This document shows, in pieces, positions 1 through 9,879 of a stretch of DNA of 64,000 bases. A program made the position numbers and the translations under genes. The DNA is from Erodium maritimum. Taxonomy: Eukaryota > Streptophyta > Magnoliopsida > Geraniales > Geraniaceae. The first letter of the stretch is position 1. Every line of letters starts with the position of its first letter. Location of the stretch: assembly GCA_963921825.1 (NCBI GenBank), contig OY997588.1, forward strand, positions 9,996,001 to 10,060,000, written 5' to 3'. The notes below the pieces were generated by a model. It saw nothing but the letters and a program-made list of their open reading frames with translations, did not search any database and was not told the DNA's origin.

Positions 1-347
1 AGCAAGTATATTTGTACACGTAGTTTGTAAATAGCAGGCAACATTTGCATTGAAATAACACTTATAGGTAATAGTTATCACTTCAAAGGCAATTTCATAA
101 GAGACATCAAAGAAGAGTAAATCAAACAAACAGATTATTTAAGTAAAAACATCATAAAATAATACAAGAATAGCTGAAATCTAGCCATTATTTACATGAA
201 ATCTTTTAACGTTCCACTGCAACTCATAGCACAACATAGGAATGGTTTCCTATCCAGGTTGAACCCAAAATCTCTTGCAGTAAGATAACTTCAGCAAATA
301 TCAAACAAGATAAGAGTTGCATACATGAAAAGTAGTCTAATTAGTAC

Positions 348-1659
348 CTTGATCAGTTCATCCCTTCTTTTAGGATCAACACCTGCAACCCCAAATAACA
401 TCTTCTCTGCAGAAACGTCCATTTGAATTGGAACATCAAAACCAGCGAAAGCAACCTCACGTCTCCACTGCAAACACAAATTTATTAATGAAAAAGAAAT
501 CCCAATAGGAAAACAATCTATTTACGCTACAAGTGGCTGTCCAACCAACTTAAGTATCACAAAAATGCAGATTCAGACTAGACTCTGAGGTGAAACAGAA
601 CAAAAGTCCAATTGAAATGGAAATTGGCACCAACTAGGAAGTGAACCTAGCCAAATGAAAGATGTTTTTGTAGGCAGTCACGTTTCAAGCAAATTCTTGA
701 TTTTAATTCCATTTGTTCAACCATCCAAGAAACGATAGGTCTTACTCAATTCATCATGGCCATAGTCAAGAAATCTTATGCAGCCAAATAAAACGTGTAA
801 AATAGATGCCACTTGAAAAAAAAAAACAGCCCTGTCTTGGCATCTTGGAAAAGATCAAGGCTAAGCCAAATGACATCTAACCCTATTTTCCTCCCGCAAC
901 ATCCCCATTATCCAAACCAAACTTCCACATAATTGAAACTTCAGTATGCATCAAAAAATGTACTTGATTCAGCGGAAACAAAGGGGAAAAAAGATTCGAA
1001 CCTCTCCTCCAAGATAACAGAGGTCACCAGAAGAGGTCAAACCAGTGTCATGAAAAGCTGATCTTCCAAGCACACGAACCATGTGGGGTTCTACCATGTG
1101 CTTCCCTCCCAATATTTTCAGTATTGTAGTTTTCCCTATTACAACATTACAATCAACAACCAAACACAAATTCCAAAGAGAAAAAAAGAAAAACTCACAA
1201 AATGCGGTTCCTTACTAATCGAAACTAAGATAAAACAATCAATCAGTCAAAGAGAACACCATTTTAAGGTTCCATTTGCACCTAGAATCCAAACCAAAGC
1301 TGGGCCAAATCACTAAACGGAAAATTGAAATATGGGTTTCAACTACACCCTAGTTGCTCACTGAAACCCAACAAAAATCACAAATTTTGGAACGAACATA
1401 GATTTTCTCACAAAGGACCAGCATTTTCTATTTCACAGCAACCAAACAAAGAAACGAGTAAAAGTGAAACAGCAAGGGAACAAAACAAACCAGCGCCATT
1501 AGATCCGACGAGGAGGCAGCGATCTCCTGAGTTGAGGGTGAGATTGAAGTCTTGGATCAGAGGGGTGGAGCCCGGCGGCGGGTGGCCGTCGATTCCCGGG
1601 TACGTGAATCGTAGGCCGTCGATAACAATTGTCGGCTCTGTGTTCGCTTTCACGGCCAT
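348..1659 (-). CDS. ABCI20: ABC transporter I family protein, ABCI20/ABCI21 type (5' part only)
   Basis: Soluble, plant-specific ABC ATPase without membrane domains. Three coding exons are visible on the minus strand: 1659-1491, 1135-1002 and 467-348. The rest of the gene lies beyond the left edge, and 1-347 is intron. Exon 1 holds the FTYPG segment and most of the Walker A loop (GSNGAG). The codon for the last Gly is split by intron 1, and exon 2 resumes with [12 protein letters not shown]. Exons 2 and 3 carry [11 protein letters not shown], the CYLGGE/WRREV junction and the [13 protein letters not shown] segment, nearly identical to what I recall of Arabidopsis ABCI20. The ABC signature, Walker B and C-terminus are not in the window. 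The start at 1659 (MAVKANTEP) fits homologues, although the frame stays open upstream to an ATG at 1821. Reported ABCI19-21 roles are in ER-associated cytokinin response. Identity is firm; the exact paralogue number is less so. Confidence 0.9.
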
Positions 1660-1895
1660 TGTCTTGTTGTGAAGCAAACTGATCGCGGAGAGGGTAAGCT
1701 TAATAGAGCGCGAAAGCGAATTTGGTGAGTCGACCGGCGACTGAAACTGAGTCGAATGAGTCGTGGCTATGTCTGGCTCACTTGTCAAGAACCGTTGTAT
1801 ATCCGGTGCGGAATGGTCCACGTCATCTAGCTGAAGGGACCAATAAATGAATTACACGTCATTGAGTAATTGCTGGCGAGAGGCAAAAAAAAAAA

Positions 1896-1969
1896 TGGCC
1901 CATGCAGGTCTCGAACCTGCGACCTTCGCGTTATTAGCACGACGCTCTAACCAACTGAGCTAATGGGCC
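1896..1969 (-). tRNA. tRNA-Ile (anticodon AAU)
   Basis: Read on the minus strand, the 74 nt fold as a standard cloverleaf. The acceptor stem pairs GGCCCAT with ATGGGCC and has an A discriminator. The D-loop is AGCTCAGTTGGTTAGAGC, the anticodon loop is CTAATAA with anticodon AAT, and the T arm is GCAGGTTCGAGACCTGC. No intron and no encoded CCA are seen. Boxes A and B are both canonical. Just downstream on the minus strand is a run of T (the A-run at 1885-1895), a normal Pol III terminator. It lies in the short space between the divergent ABCI20 and TRS23 genes. Confidence 0.97.
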
Positions 1970-2108
1970 TATTGGTCAATGTGCCATAAATAAGCATTAT
2001 TAACACGTTTTGGTCGTTGATTTGACTTGAGCCTTTATTCGGAGATGAAGCAACTTCGATCCTGAATTGCTTCGTACTCCAGTTCCTGCGGATTTCCTCT
2101 TGGAAAAA

Positions 2109-4531
2109 ATGGCAGTCATCAACAAATCAGGTGGCCTCATCTTCTACAAGGTGCTCACCTATTCCTCACTTCAATTCAATTTCTCGATTGGGTTTCTCTG
2201 CGTGTGTTCATCAGGATTATGGATCGGCGGCACGGATGGATACGAATGACTCTCTGCGAGTGGCCAGTCTGTGGCATTCCATTTCTCAGCAATTGTCTCC
2301 GGTCGTGGGTTGTGCCGGAATCGAACTCCTTGAAGCTAACACTTTCGATCTCCGATTTCTTACTGGTATGGGTAATTCTTTTTCGTGTGCAATTTATTGC
2401 TTTCCTTCTTTCCAACTGACTGTGAATTTTATTGTTTAATTAGTTCAGTTTTTTTTTTTGAAATGTGACAGACATATGATTTTATTAATAATTCCAATCA
2501 ATCGTTACATAAAAGGTCAAGGACCCTAGGAACCAGAGTATGTTAGGGATGGCAATGGGTCTGGTTTGGGTCGGGTTTTGTGATACCCGTACCTTACCCG
2601 ATTTAAATACCCAATACCCGTATCCTACCTATATCCGGTCAATACCCTACCTAATCTCTACATGTTCGGGTCGGGTATTACCCTAACCGACTTGTTCATA
2701 TGACATGTGGATTATAAGACAACAAAAATTTGCAACTAAGTAACAATTCCATATAAATTTAAGTAGCCAAAAATATGAAATTTTAGAAATTTTTCCTCAT
2801 CTCAAGTCTCAGCATACAACGATCTTAAAATCAAGTAATACCTAAGCAAAAGTAATCATCTTCATGTTTTTCTTTTCAATGATCAATAAACCCAAATGAA
2901 TTGTATGGTATTATAGACTTATGAGTTATGACCATACAACTTTTTAGTTGTAATTGACAAATTATTAGGTTTATAATTGTGAACTTATTTATATATATAT
3001 AAAAGATCGGGTAGGGTTCGGGGCGGGTAAGGCCAAACCCGAACCCTACCCGTACCCGGTCAATATACCCGGTCAACGGGTAATACCCTACCCGATTAAA
3101 ACAATACCCGGTCGGGTAGGGTACGTCGGGTTCGGGTTATTTTGTCATCCCTAGAATATGTCCAAGATCCTCGTAGGGTTCCAGGCGCTCTTGGAACCAT
3201 AGAAACGTCTAATTTCCATCTTAGACGACAAAACTAATACATACAAAGAACTGAAGTAAAAATAAAACACAGAAAACAGTAAATCAATCCACAATCAAAA
3301 TTCCTTAATGATCCTCGAGAAGAGTTCGAACGCCTCATGATAGATTGTGTTTTGGGTTGTTTCGATTGTGCATATTCAGTAAGGTGTTTATTCTGCGTGT
3401 CTTTTGTTCCATAGTGAATTCTATGCAAGAGTTTAGATTTGTGGGTATTTGGGGCCTTTGTTTTTTCAGAGGATAGAGTCTTGCAAATGTAAGTATGTTT
3501 GTTCCAACATTTATGGAATAGTGGTGTTATTCGAAAACTATTCCTTTTGCCTGAAACTATTGTCATTTTCATTTCCGTTTCAGTGGGTTTTTGATGGATA
3601 ACGAAAGGTGTTAGTGTGTTACTGTTAACTCTTCACCTATATAGTGTGTTTTTTGAGAATCAAAGGTCGCCGAGGGTGTGTTAGGGAAGTTACCAGTAAG
3701 ATCTTTAACCTCTCCCAAAAAGAGATATATCCTTCATATGGCCATGCTTAGTCCATATAATGCTGTATAGAGTAGTTCATGGTGAAATATATGATGCAGA
3801 AGGTCGTTGCTAGAACATTATCATGGTCTGAGTTTTAGCTGTTTGTTTCTTTAATTTGGACAAAAAGCTTTGGCATTGAAGTCCCAACTCTGGTTTCTTC
3901 CATTTCAATCTGATTTCTTATCATTCAGTGCCCATTTTTTGTGAAATTTGTGTGATTGTTTTCTCAGTATAGTCAACTTTGCTCAGGCAACCTTTAGTTT
4001 TATGAGGTCTTTTATATTCGATGATGCCTTTAAAAAGTTATAAAACTACATGGGTCATAAGCTAATTTTAATTAAATAACCAATCTAGAGAGAACCAGGA
4101 ATGCGTAAACCGCATTCAGAAGAATTATCAGTTGCAATTCATATGGTTTTGGCTTTAAAATTTTCAAATATATGTATTATCTGGCCACAAGCTTATCTGT
4201 AAAACTGAAATATGCCAAATCTATATTTATAAACCAGTGTGTAGAAACACGTGGAAGTTGACCATCAGATGCTTGCTGTGATCTGGTATTCACATTTTGG
4301 TTGAAACTGGATGTGTGTTTTAGCATCAAGCTGAATGAAAGTCTCAAGTTACCTTTGTTATTTTTGGTTGCAGGGACAAAGTTCTTTGTGGTTTGTGAAC
4401 CTAGAACACAACATATGGACGGTCTTCTGAAAGTTATCTACGAATTGTACACATATTATGTCTTGAAGAACCCGTTTCATGAAATGGAGATGCCTATTAG
4501 GTGTGAGCTCTTTGACATCAACCTAACACAG
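2109..4531 (+). CDS. TRAPP subunit TRAPPC4/TRS23-like, shortened and probably decaying
   Basis: TRS23 is a longin-like core subunit of the TRAPP tethering complexes at ER-Golgi and Golgi membranes. Exons visible: 2109-2150 (NKSGGLIFYK), 2215-2365 (DYGSAARMDTNDSLR to FDLRFLT) and 4374-4531 (GTKFFVVCEPRTQHMD to CELFDINLTQ). Splice sites of introns 1 and 2 are normal, and the second codon junction (T/G) agrees across 2 kb of intron. Against the family (about 141 residues) the product lacks the Tyr-Ser-Leu-Tyr stretch before NKSGG, the Met-His-Ala of WHSMHAISQQ, and the His-Cys-Phe-Gln-Ser of the third motif, all lost in frame. The usual last exon (QKDRVALLGR-like) is not found. Instead the frame reads through to a stop at 4621, overlapping the 3' end of the opposing inhibitor gene. 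The adjacency to ABCI20 is the one known in Arabidopsis, so this is probably the original locus losing function rather than a random copy. It could still be expressed. Confidence 0.75.
2544..3153. mobile_element. hAT-type MITE in TRS23 intron 2
   Basis: The ends read TAGGGATGGCAA and, inverted, TTGTCATCCCTA. Both subterminal regions are dense in GGGTCGGGT/ACCCGACCC-like words in opposite orientation. The flanks gagtatgt (2536-2543) and gaatatgt (3154-3161) are an 8-bp target duplication with one difference, as expected for hAT. There is no transposase, so it is non-autonomous. The sequence around the insertion (from the poly-T at about 2449 to about 3240) resembles the 3' end of an antisense retroposon, but this is weak. 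The rest of intron 2 (3240-4373) shows nothing I can name. Confidence 0.8.
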
Positions 4532-4592
4532 TTTGTAGGAGCTATAACAATCTTATTACCGTTCTCAAATACTTGCCAAGAAAAAGATCCCT

Positions 4593-5123
4593 CTAAGGAG
4601 AGTCTGAAGCAAAAGAATTGACACTAACAGCAGTTTGACTAGTTAAGAGCATATCTTCATTGATACCATTAGTGGGTGAGTCCAGAGGAAGCCCGTTCGC
4701 GCAACTGTAAGTCATTGTCGTCAACTGACCCAAATGCTCAGTGATCTTCTTGTACTCTTTCTTCTGTGATAGCGCTGTGGCCTTGTTGATTATGCCCTTC
4801 ATCTCAAGGTACAGCCCTACACACTTGCTGTACTCACCCTTCAGGACAGGCTCCGATGTGTTGCGCTTGTATTGTTCGAAAATATCGAAATTGCCACTGG
4901 CCTGCTTCATGCAGAGGTCGAGGGATACGAGAGAGAGCTGAGGGAGATCTGCTGAGCTCGTTCGGTTGTCGCTCTGCAATATGTTTTCACAGGCTTTTTG
5001 GTTCTGGGTTTGGCTGCAAATGGTGGCTAGGACGCTTTGGGTCACCCCTGAAGACGGTGACATGAATAGAGAAGATAGTAACAGAAATGGTGTAGCACAT
5101 AGTAGAATTGTGAGAGGTCTCAT
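4593..5123 (-). CDS. Plant invertase/pectin methylesterase inhibitor (PMEI domain protein)
   Basis: Single-exon gene for a 176-residue secreted inhibitor of the PMEI/invertase-inhibitor family (four-helix bundle), acting in the cell wall or vacuole on pectin methylesterase or acid invertase. The start at MRPLTILLCATPFLLL gives a clean hydrophobic signal peptide of about 26 residues. An in-frame upstream ATG at 5198 would bury it behind a polar leader. The mature part has the typical Cys pattern: one pair in the N-terminal hairpin (ATICSQTQNQKAC), then LDLC, YSKC and YSC. It also has the late NGINEDMLLTSQTAVS-like helix. Which enzyme it inhibits cannot be read from sequence. Its 3' end meets the read-through 3' end of the TRS23-like gene on the other strand. 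PMEI genes also sit near galactinol synthase in Arabidopsis. Confidence 0.9.
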   Translation of the reverse strand: MRPLTILLCATPFLLLSSLFMSPSSGVTQSVLATICSQTQNQKACENILQSDNRTSSADLPQLSLVSLDLCMKQASGNFDIFEQYKRNTSEPVLKGEYSKCVGLYLEMKGIINKATALSQKKEYKKITEHLGQLTTMTYSCANGLPLDSPTNGINEDMLLTSQTAVSVNSFASDSP

Positions 5124-5198
5124 TTTGGTACTGTGGTGGAGAAAGCACAAATGGGTTTCTGGCGGAGGAACAGAAAGAGAATAATATTGCTTTTCCAA

Positions 5199-6309
5199 TG
5201 ATTGAGCTGATTTCCAGGATTGTATTATAGTAAATAATTATGGCGGATCTTTGACTAAATAAGGGATTTGAAGAAATAATTGTCCAGATGCTAGGGAGGA
5301 TGGAACTTATTCAGTTATTTGTGATTTAATGATAATAAATTACCACTAAAAGAATTGCTCTCTGAGACGTTTAATTGTACACAATTGAGTTACAGATTCA
5401 CATATGATTTGTATACATTCGTATCTAAATTCAAAATAATTATTTTATTTTAGAAAAAAAATCTATGTAACAAAACTCAAACAATGAAACTTATTGGAAA
5501 ATTCGCATTGTGGCTCCACCTTTGTTTTTGTGTGCTTCAATGTTGTAAAATTTGGATTCTACCCTTTGTCTTTTTTTTTTTATTATTGATTAATAGTTGA
5601 GAAATCCGGTTTTAGACCTCCATAGTCTGGTCTGCACCCTTTGTTGGGTTGTCGAGAATCTTTTTATAGGAATGCTTTGTCATACAGTTTGTTGTCTCTT
5701 GTCGGGGGTTCTTCTTGTCCGAGCTGTGAGTTAGAAAAATTTAAGTTTGGACCCTCTGATCGAGGTTGAGACATGTCTCAGGCCTCTTGTTCACTTGCTA
5801 ATTGAGATTTTATACCGGAATACACATACTTTATTATCCTGAGAGATAATACTCTCACCTTGTTTCTTTAATTTAGAAAACAGGATTAATAAACTGTATT
5901 ACGTTGATAAAAAAAGCAAATAATGAAAGTGACATTTCATTTTAGAAATGTCTGGACCAGAGTATGTTTGTCTCTCTTGAACTTGTCAATTGGTCTTTGT
6001 ATGCGTCTGTACACTGCTGTTGCTGTGCTTAGCTTCTTTACGATCTCCTATAGCAGTAGAACAAAACCCATAATGTAATTACAATTGATGTTTGAAGAAA
6101 TTAATAGCAAATATCAGTAATACTATATTTCCACTTTCACACATATTGCTTAAAAGTAGTGTGTTCCAAAGTTACAGGATTATCAAACCCACAGCACACA
6201 CATACACGCGGGTCTCAACCAAATAATAAAACCTTGAACCTCTGCGTGCCTATACACATATTATTGACCTGAAAATCATAATCATATCTTAATCATGAAA
6301 CGGCCCCGT
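5199..6309. other. Intergenic; possible LINE 3' end
   Basis: No gene is seen. From about 5590 to 5915 the plus strand is TG-rich and ends in TTAATAAACTG and then GTTGATAAAAAAA, which resembles 3' ends of plant LINEs. This is weak. The remainder is AT-rich and holds the promoter side of the inhibitor gene and the 3' flank of galactinol synthase. Confidence 0.3.
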
Positions 6310-7461
6310 CTAGGCAGCTGATGGGGCACTACCGTACTGGACCACGCCACAGTCCGAGATTAGGCCAATCAGTGGTTTCGGAGTTGCAGAGGTCAAAGTG
6401 TTGCGGTAGTCCAAGGACTCATCGTTGTACACGTCCCACCATTTCTTCACCAGCATTTTTATGTCCTCCCTCTCCATGTTCTCTTCTTCACCCGTGTACC
6501 TCCACGGCTTTGACCCCTATTAATCAACCAAATTTAATTAAAACCCATTAAATAAATCTTCATAATTTATTGATAGAGTTGTATCTATTTACAGTACTCA
6601 CCGCAGCACAATAGTGGACAACTTTAACGTTGTTCAGGTCAACGTTCTGAGGGTGGCGCCAGAGCATGGCCAGGACAAGGTTGTAGACGTTGGGGATCGG
6701 CTTGTACACATCCCTGAAAAACATGTTCAGAAAGTCCTGCACAACGAACCTTAATCAAATATATATATAGGAGTACAGTCACGTATGAACCAGCTGTTAC
6801 ATATATATATATATGAAAGTACCTGCTCGGCGAAGGAAGTGGGAGCGGTGGTTTTGAGGGTGGTGAGGAGGTCGTGGTAGGTGGAGAGGTTGGGCTCGTA
6901 GACGAACATGCCGGCGTTGAAATAAAGAGGGGGCTTAGGACCCATGCGGTCGGGCCACTGGACCTTGTCGGGGCACTGCTGGCAGTAGCCGATCTGGTAC
7001 TGAGGAGAGTGGCCCCACGTCTTCTCGCAGAAACAGTCCATGACGGCGTACAGGTGGCCGCCGGGCATGTCGAAGAGGTGGTCTATGTTGTCAAACACCT
7101 GGATGTCTCCGTCTAAGTATATCATTTTACTGTACTCCACAAACTCCCATATACGGAGTTTGGAGTAGTTGATGACGTAGTAAGCCATGGCGAACTGGGT
7201 TTGATTCTCCGGCGGGTGAAGGGGCTCGATCTCCCTGACGATGCAGCCCTGGCTGTGGAGGATCTGGCGGTGCTCCTCCGGGACGTCGGGGAGGATGGCC
7301 ACCACTAAGGGGTACTTGCTGTTGACCTTCCTCAGTCCCTTGGCTAGACCAACCACGCCTTTCACGTAGTCGCCGTTTCCGGCCAAGAATGTCACGTAGG
7401 CGCAGCTCGAGATGCTCGCAGCCTTCACGAGTCCGGCGCTCTTTGTGATGCTTGGGGCCAT
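6310..7461 (-). CDS. GolS: Galactinol synthase (GT8)
   Basis: Transfers galactose from UDP-galactose to myo-inositol, giving galactinol, the first committed step of raffinose-family oligosaccharide synthesis; cytosolic and typically stress-induced. Exons on the minus strand: 7461-6823, 6736-6602 and 6516-6310, with GT-AG borders, giving 326 residues (family usually 325-345). The GT8 core is clear: AYVTFLAGNGDYVKGVVGLA near the N-terminus, the DGD metal motif in MIYLDGDIQVFDNIDHLF, the Cys-rich CFCEKTWGHSPQYQIGYCQQCP and FNAGMFVYEP, then NVYNLVLAMLWRHPQNVD and KPWRYTGEEENMEREDI. It ends in the pentapeptide APSAA, the hallmark of galactinol synthases. Nothing is broken. Upstream lie a TATA box and a G-box, fitting ABA or drought control, which is inferred. 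Confidence 0.98.
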
Positions 7462-7576
7462 GTTTGGATATCGAATTGGGTTATGAGAGTGATTAGTGAG
7501 AAAATGAGTGTTTAACTGAGTGATTAGCTTTGCTTGAAGGTTTTGGTGTGAGGAAATTGTGTCGAGGGTTGGGTGG

Positions 7577-7584
7577 TATATATA
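7577..7584 (-). promoter_or_regulatory. TATA box of galactinol synthase
   Basis: TATATATA about 115 bp upstream of the galactinol synthase start codon, in a suitable place for a short leader of roughly 80 nt. It is the only strong TATA-like word within 200 bp of the start. Confidence 0.65.
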
Positions 7585-7806
7585 GATGTTGTTGTGGGGA
7601 ATGGGGATGGTTTAAATTTAATTACGGTGATAAACAAAAGATAATGAGGACTATGGTCAGTAAATCAACCTATGGTAAGAAGTTCACGCTTGCTCCGAAA
7701 CGCGTGTTACGATACGGCGTCGTGTTACTGACGTTTGGACCAGATTGGGCCTCGGTGTGTGAGTGTCAGTTAGGCAGTCAAACTGGGTTGGTTACCATCC
7801 GACTGT

Positions 7807-7814
7807 CCACGTGG
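7807..7814. promoter_or_regulatory. G-box/ABRE-like palindrome upstream of galactinol synthase
   Basis: CCACGTGG lies about 350 bp upstream of the galactinol synthase start. CACGTG cores bind bZIP (ABF-type) and bHLH factors. Galactinol synthase genes are commonly ABA- or stress-regulated, so this site is a plausible control element. Function is inferred from position only. Confidence 0.45.
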
Positions 7815-7889
7815 TGGGTACGTCGATCCTACGGCCAGTGGAGGTTCCCGGACGGATCGCGGTACTGTCCTTAAAACGGCAACAATTTT

Positions 7890-9590
7890 AAACATGGGTA
7901 GAAGAAGCATATTCCGCTCAAAATCAAATATACTCCGCCAAACTTTTTATTCCAAAAGACTAAAACGCCCTTGTTCCCCTTTGTTTAGTTGGGCACATAC
8001 TATTGAGAAGATACGGTCTTATTACAGCGTCCAACTGACGATGAATCTTGGAAATAGTTTAACAACAAATATACATAGTTCACGAAAGATTTTCACAACA
8101 TCCGTATTGTCGTGTGCACAAACGGGTTCATTCCATTCGGTAAAAGATTGCACACACGTGACTCTTTAATACCGCTTTAGCGATTCGTTATCGACGTCTA
8201 TACAGGTTGGCAGAGGGTTATTATGGGTCGGTTGTACAGTTTTTGTGGAAGGGGAGTGGGCTTTCCTGTTTTCGAGGGGTCTCCTGGTTCGGGATGAGGT
8301 GGCTTTGGAGGAGATCAGGGTCCGTCTGGTGCGTAAACACTCGAATGCACTGGTCTGGTCTTGAGATTGGAGAGGGTTCGCTACAGTTAGAGCTATCTAG
8401 GTTTTAGCTGGTTGGGTGGATATTGGTGTCGTGCCTTGGGTTTATGTGATCTGGTCTGCCCTAGTTCTGCCCAAGATCTAGTTTATTTCTTGGTTGTTTT
8501 CTCACGACGTGGTCCTTATTATTTTCTTCTTGTGGATAGGGGTGTGTCGATTTCGCTAGCCCGATGAAAGTGTATTATATATGGTTCAAGTGGTGAGAAT
8601 AATTGGTACATGTCCGTTGTTTGCTTGTGAACTTAATTAGAGAGTCTGCTCCTTGATCTTGGGGTGGTGGGGTGTTGTGGGTGTTATGTTAATCTTGTCT
8701 ACTATTTTCTTTTAATCTTGAATCTCCCTAGTGGTACCTAGGAGGCTGAGGTTGGAGTGGGTCGGCATTGAGCTTCTTTATCTTTGACATATCTGGCTAT
8801 ATGGCAATTAACGTGTTTTCTCTGGAGTTGATGTCATTGACACGAACATTCTTCTAGATAGGATTCAATAAGGGTTCTTTACCAGTCTGAGAGTTGCTGA
8901 GCGACAATTTAGATTTCTCGAATAGATCGAGTCTCTGACTGCTACGATGATTAAGAGCACCTAAAGTTTGCATCTTCATGTTTGAAGAGTTCTTCATTTT
9001 ATTCTCTAACATCTTTTTACTCTGGTCTCTCTTAGCAGGTTTGTGGTTGTTAAGTCGAATTAAGATGACCTTTCTTTTGTTTTACCTGTTTTCTATTATT
9101 TTTCCGTTTAAATTATTGTTGAACTTTGATATGGCAGTATATAGTTGTCATCTCGAAATCCATACTTTTTTTTCTTAACACATTCCCTCTTCTGTGGTAA
9201 CAAAGAAAGTTTCGAAACAAGCATGATAAGAAAAACTATTTGCAAAGATTCATTTTGTTATCAATCTACAATCACTCCAATTAATGAGGAAGTTTCTAAC
9301 TCTGACTCATGCCTGAAAGTATTAAATTATACGTGAACAGTGCCATGATTCACGTCATTAGTATCAAGTTCACAAAATCCCCACATCATGGTGCTGTGTC
9401 GGAAGGCACAATTAACGGTTAGATGAAACCCCACGCGCTTACAGTAACTGGTGTCACACATCGTGTCAAGATATCTTCCCAAGATTAAATTGCCGACTAA
9501 TTAAAAACTTAAATTGTAAAAGTGCGCATAAGAAAACAGATTTGCTGCTTAACTACCACACCGCTACACCACCACCGACCTGGCCCTACT
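7890..9590. other. Intergenic, TG-rich, no recognisable gene
   Basis: No open frame here resembles a known protein. From about 8200 to 9060 the plus strand is strikingly T- and G-rich and similar in texture to 46.6-49.8 kb; it may be old retroposon sequence. The remainder is ordinary AT-rich spacer. Confidence 0.3.
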
Positions 9591-9879
9591 ACACGAAAGA
9601 CACACATTTAGATGACACGTACAGTTTCGGGACACGTGGCGTCTTAGCAAATGCCCGTTATTTTGTCTTCGCATTTTTTAAGGTGACACGAAAGACACAC
9701 ATTTAGAAGACACGTACAAGTTTCGGGACACGTGGCGTCCTAGTAAATGCCCGTTATTTATTATTTGCATTTAAGGTGACACGAAATTTGCGGCCAAAGA
9801 GCGTCACTTTTGCCACGTGTCTGTTTCTGCTGCGGAGCCGCTGGGTTTCTTGCGTGTTGATTAGGCGGGTCCACGTGTC
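9591..9879. repeat. Tandem duplication with four ACGT G-box sites
   Basis: Two head-to-tail units, 9591-9685 (95 bp) and 9686-9778 (93 bp), start ACACGAAAGACACACATTTA and end AAGGTG. A third partial unit begins at 9779. Each unit carries ACACGTGGC (9632-9640, 9728-9736). Two more copies in the opposite orientation follow: GCCACGTGTC (9812-9821) and CCACGTGTC (9871-9879). ACACGTGGC is the strong ABA-response element consensus. No gene start is evident within 1.5 kb on either side. Confidence 0.8.

Noticed and set aside
2545-3150. Telomere-like GGGT repeats
   Set aside because: The words are irregular and inverted between the two ends, so they belong to the hAT MITE, not to an interstitial telomere.
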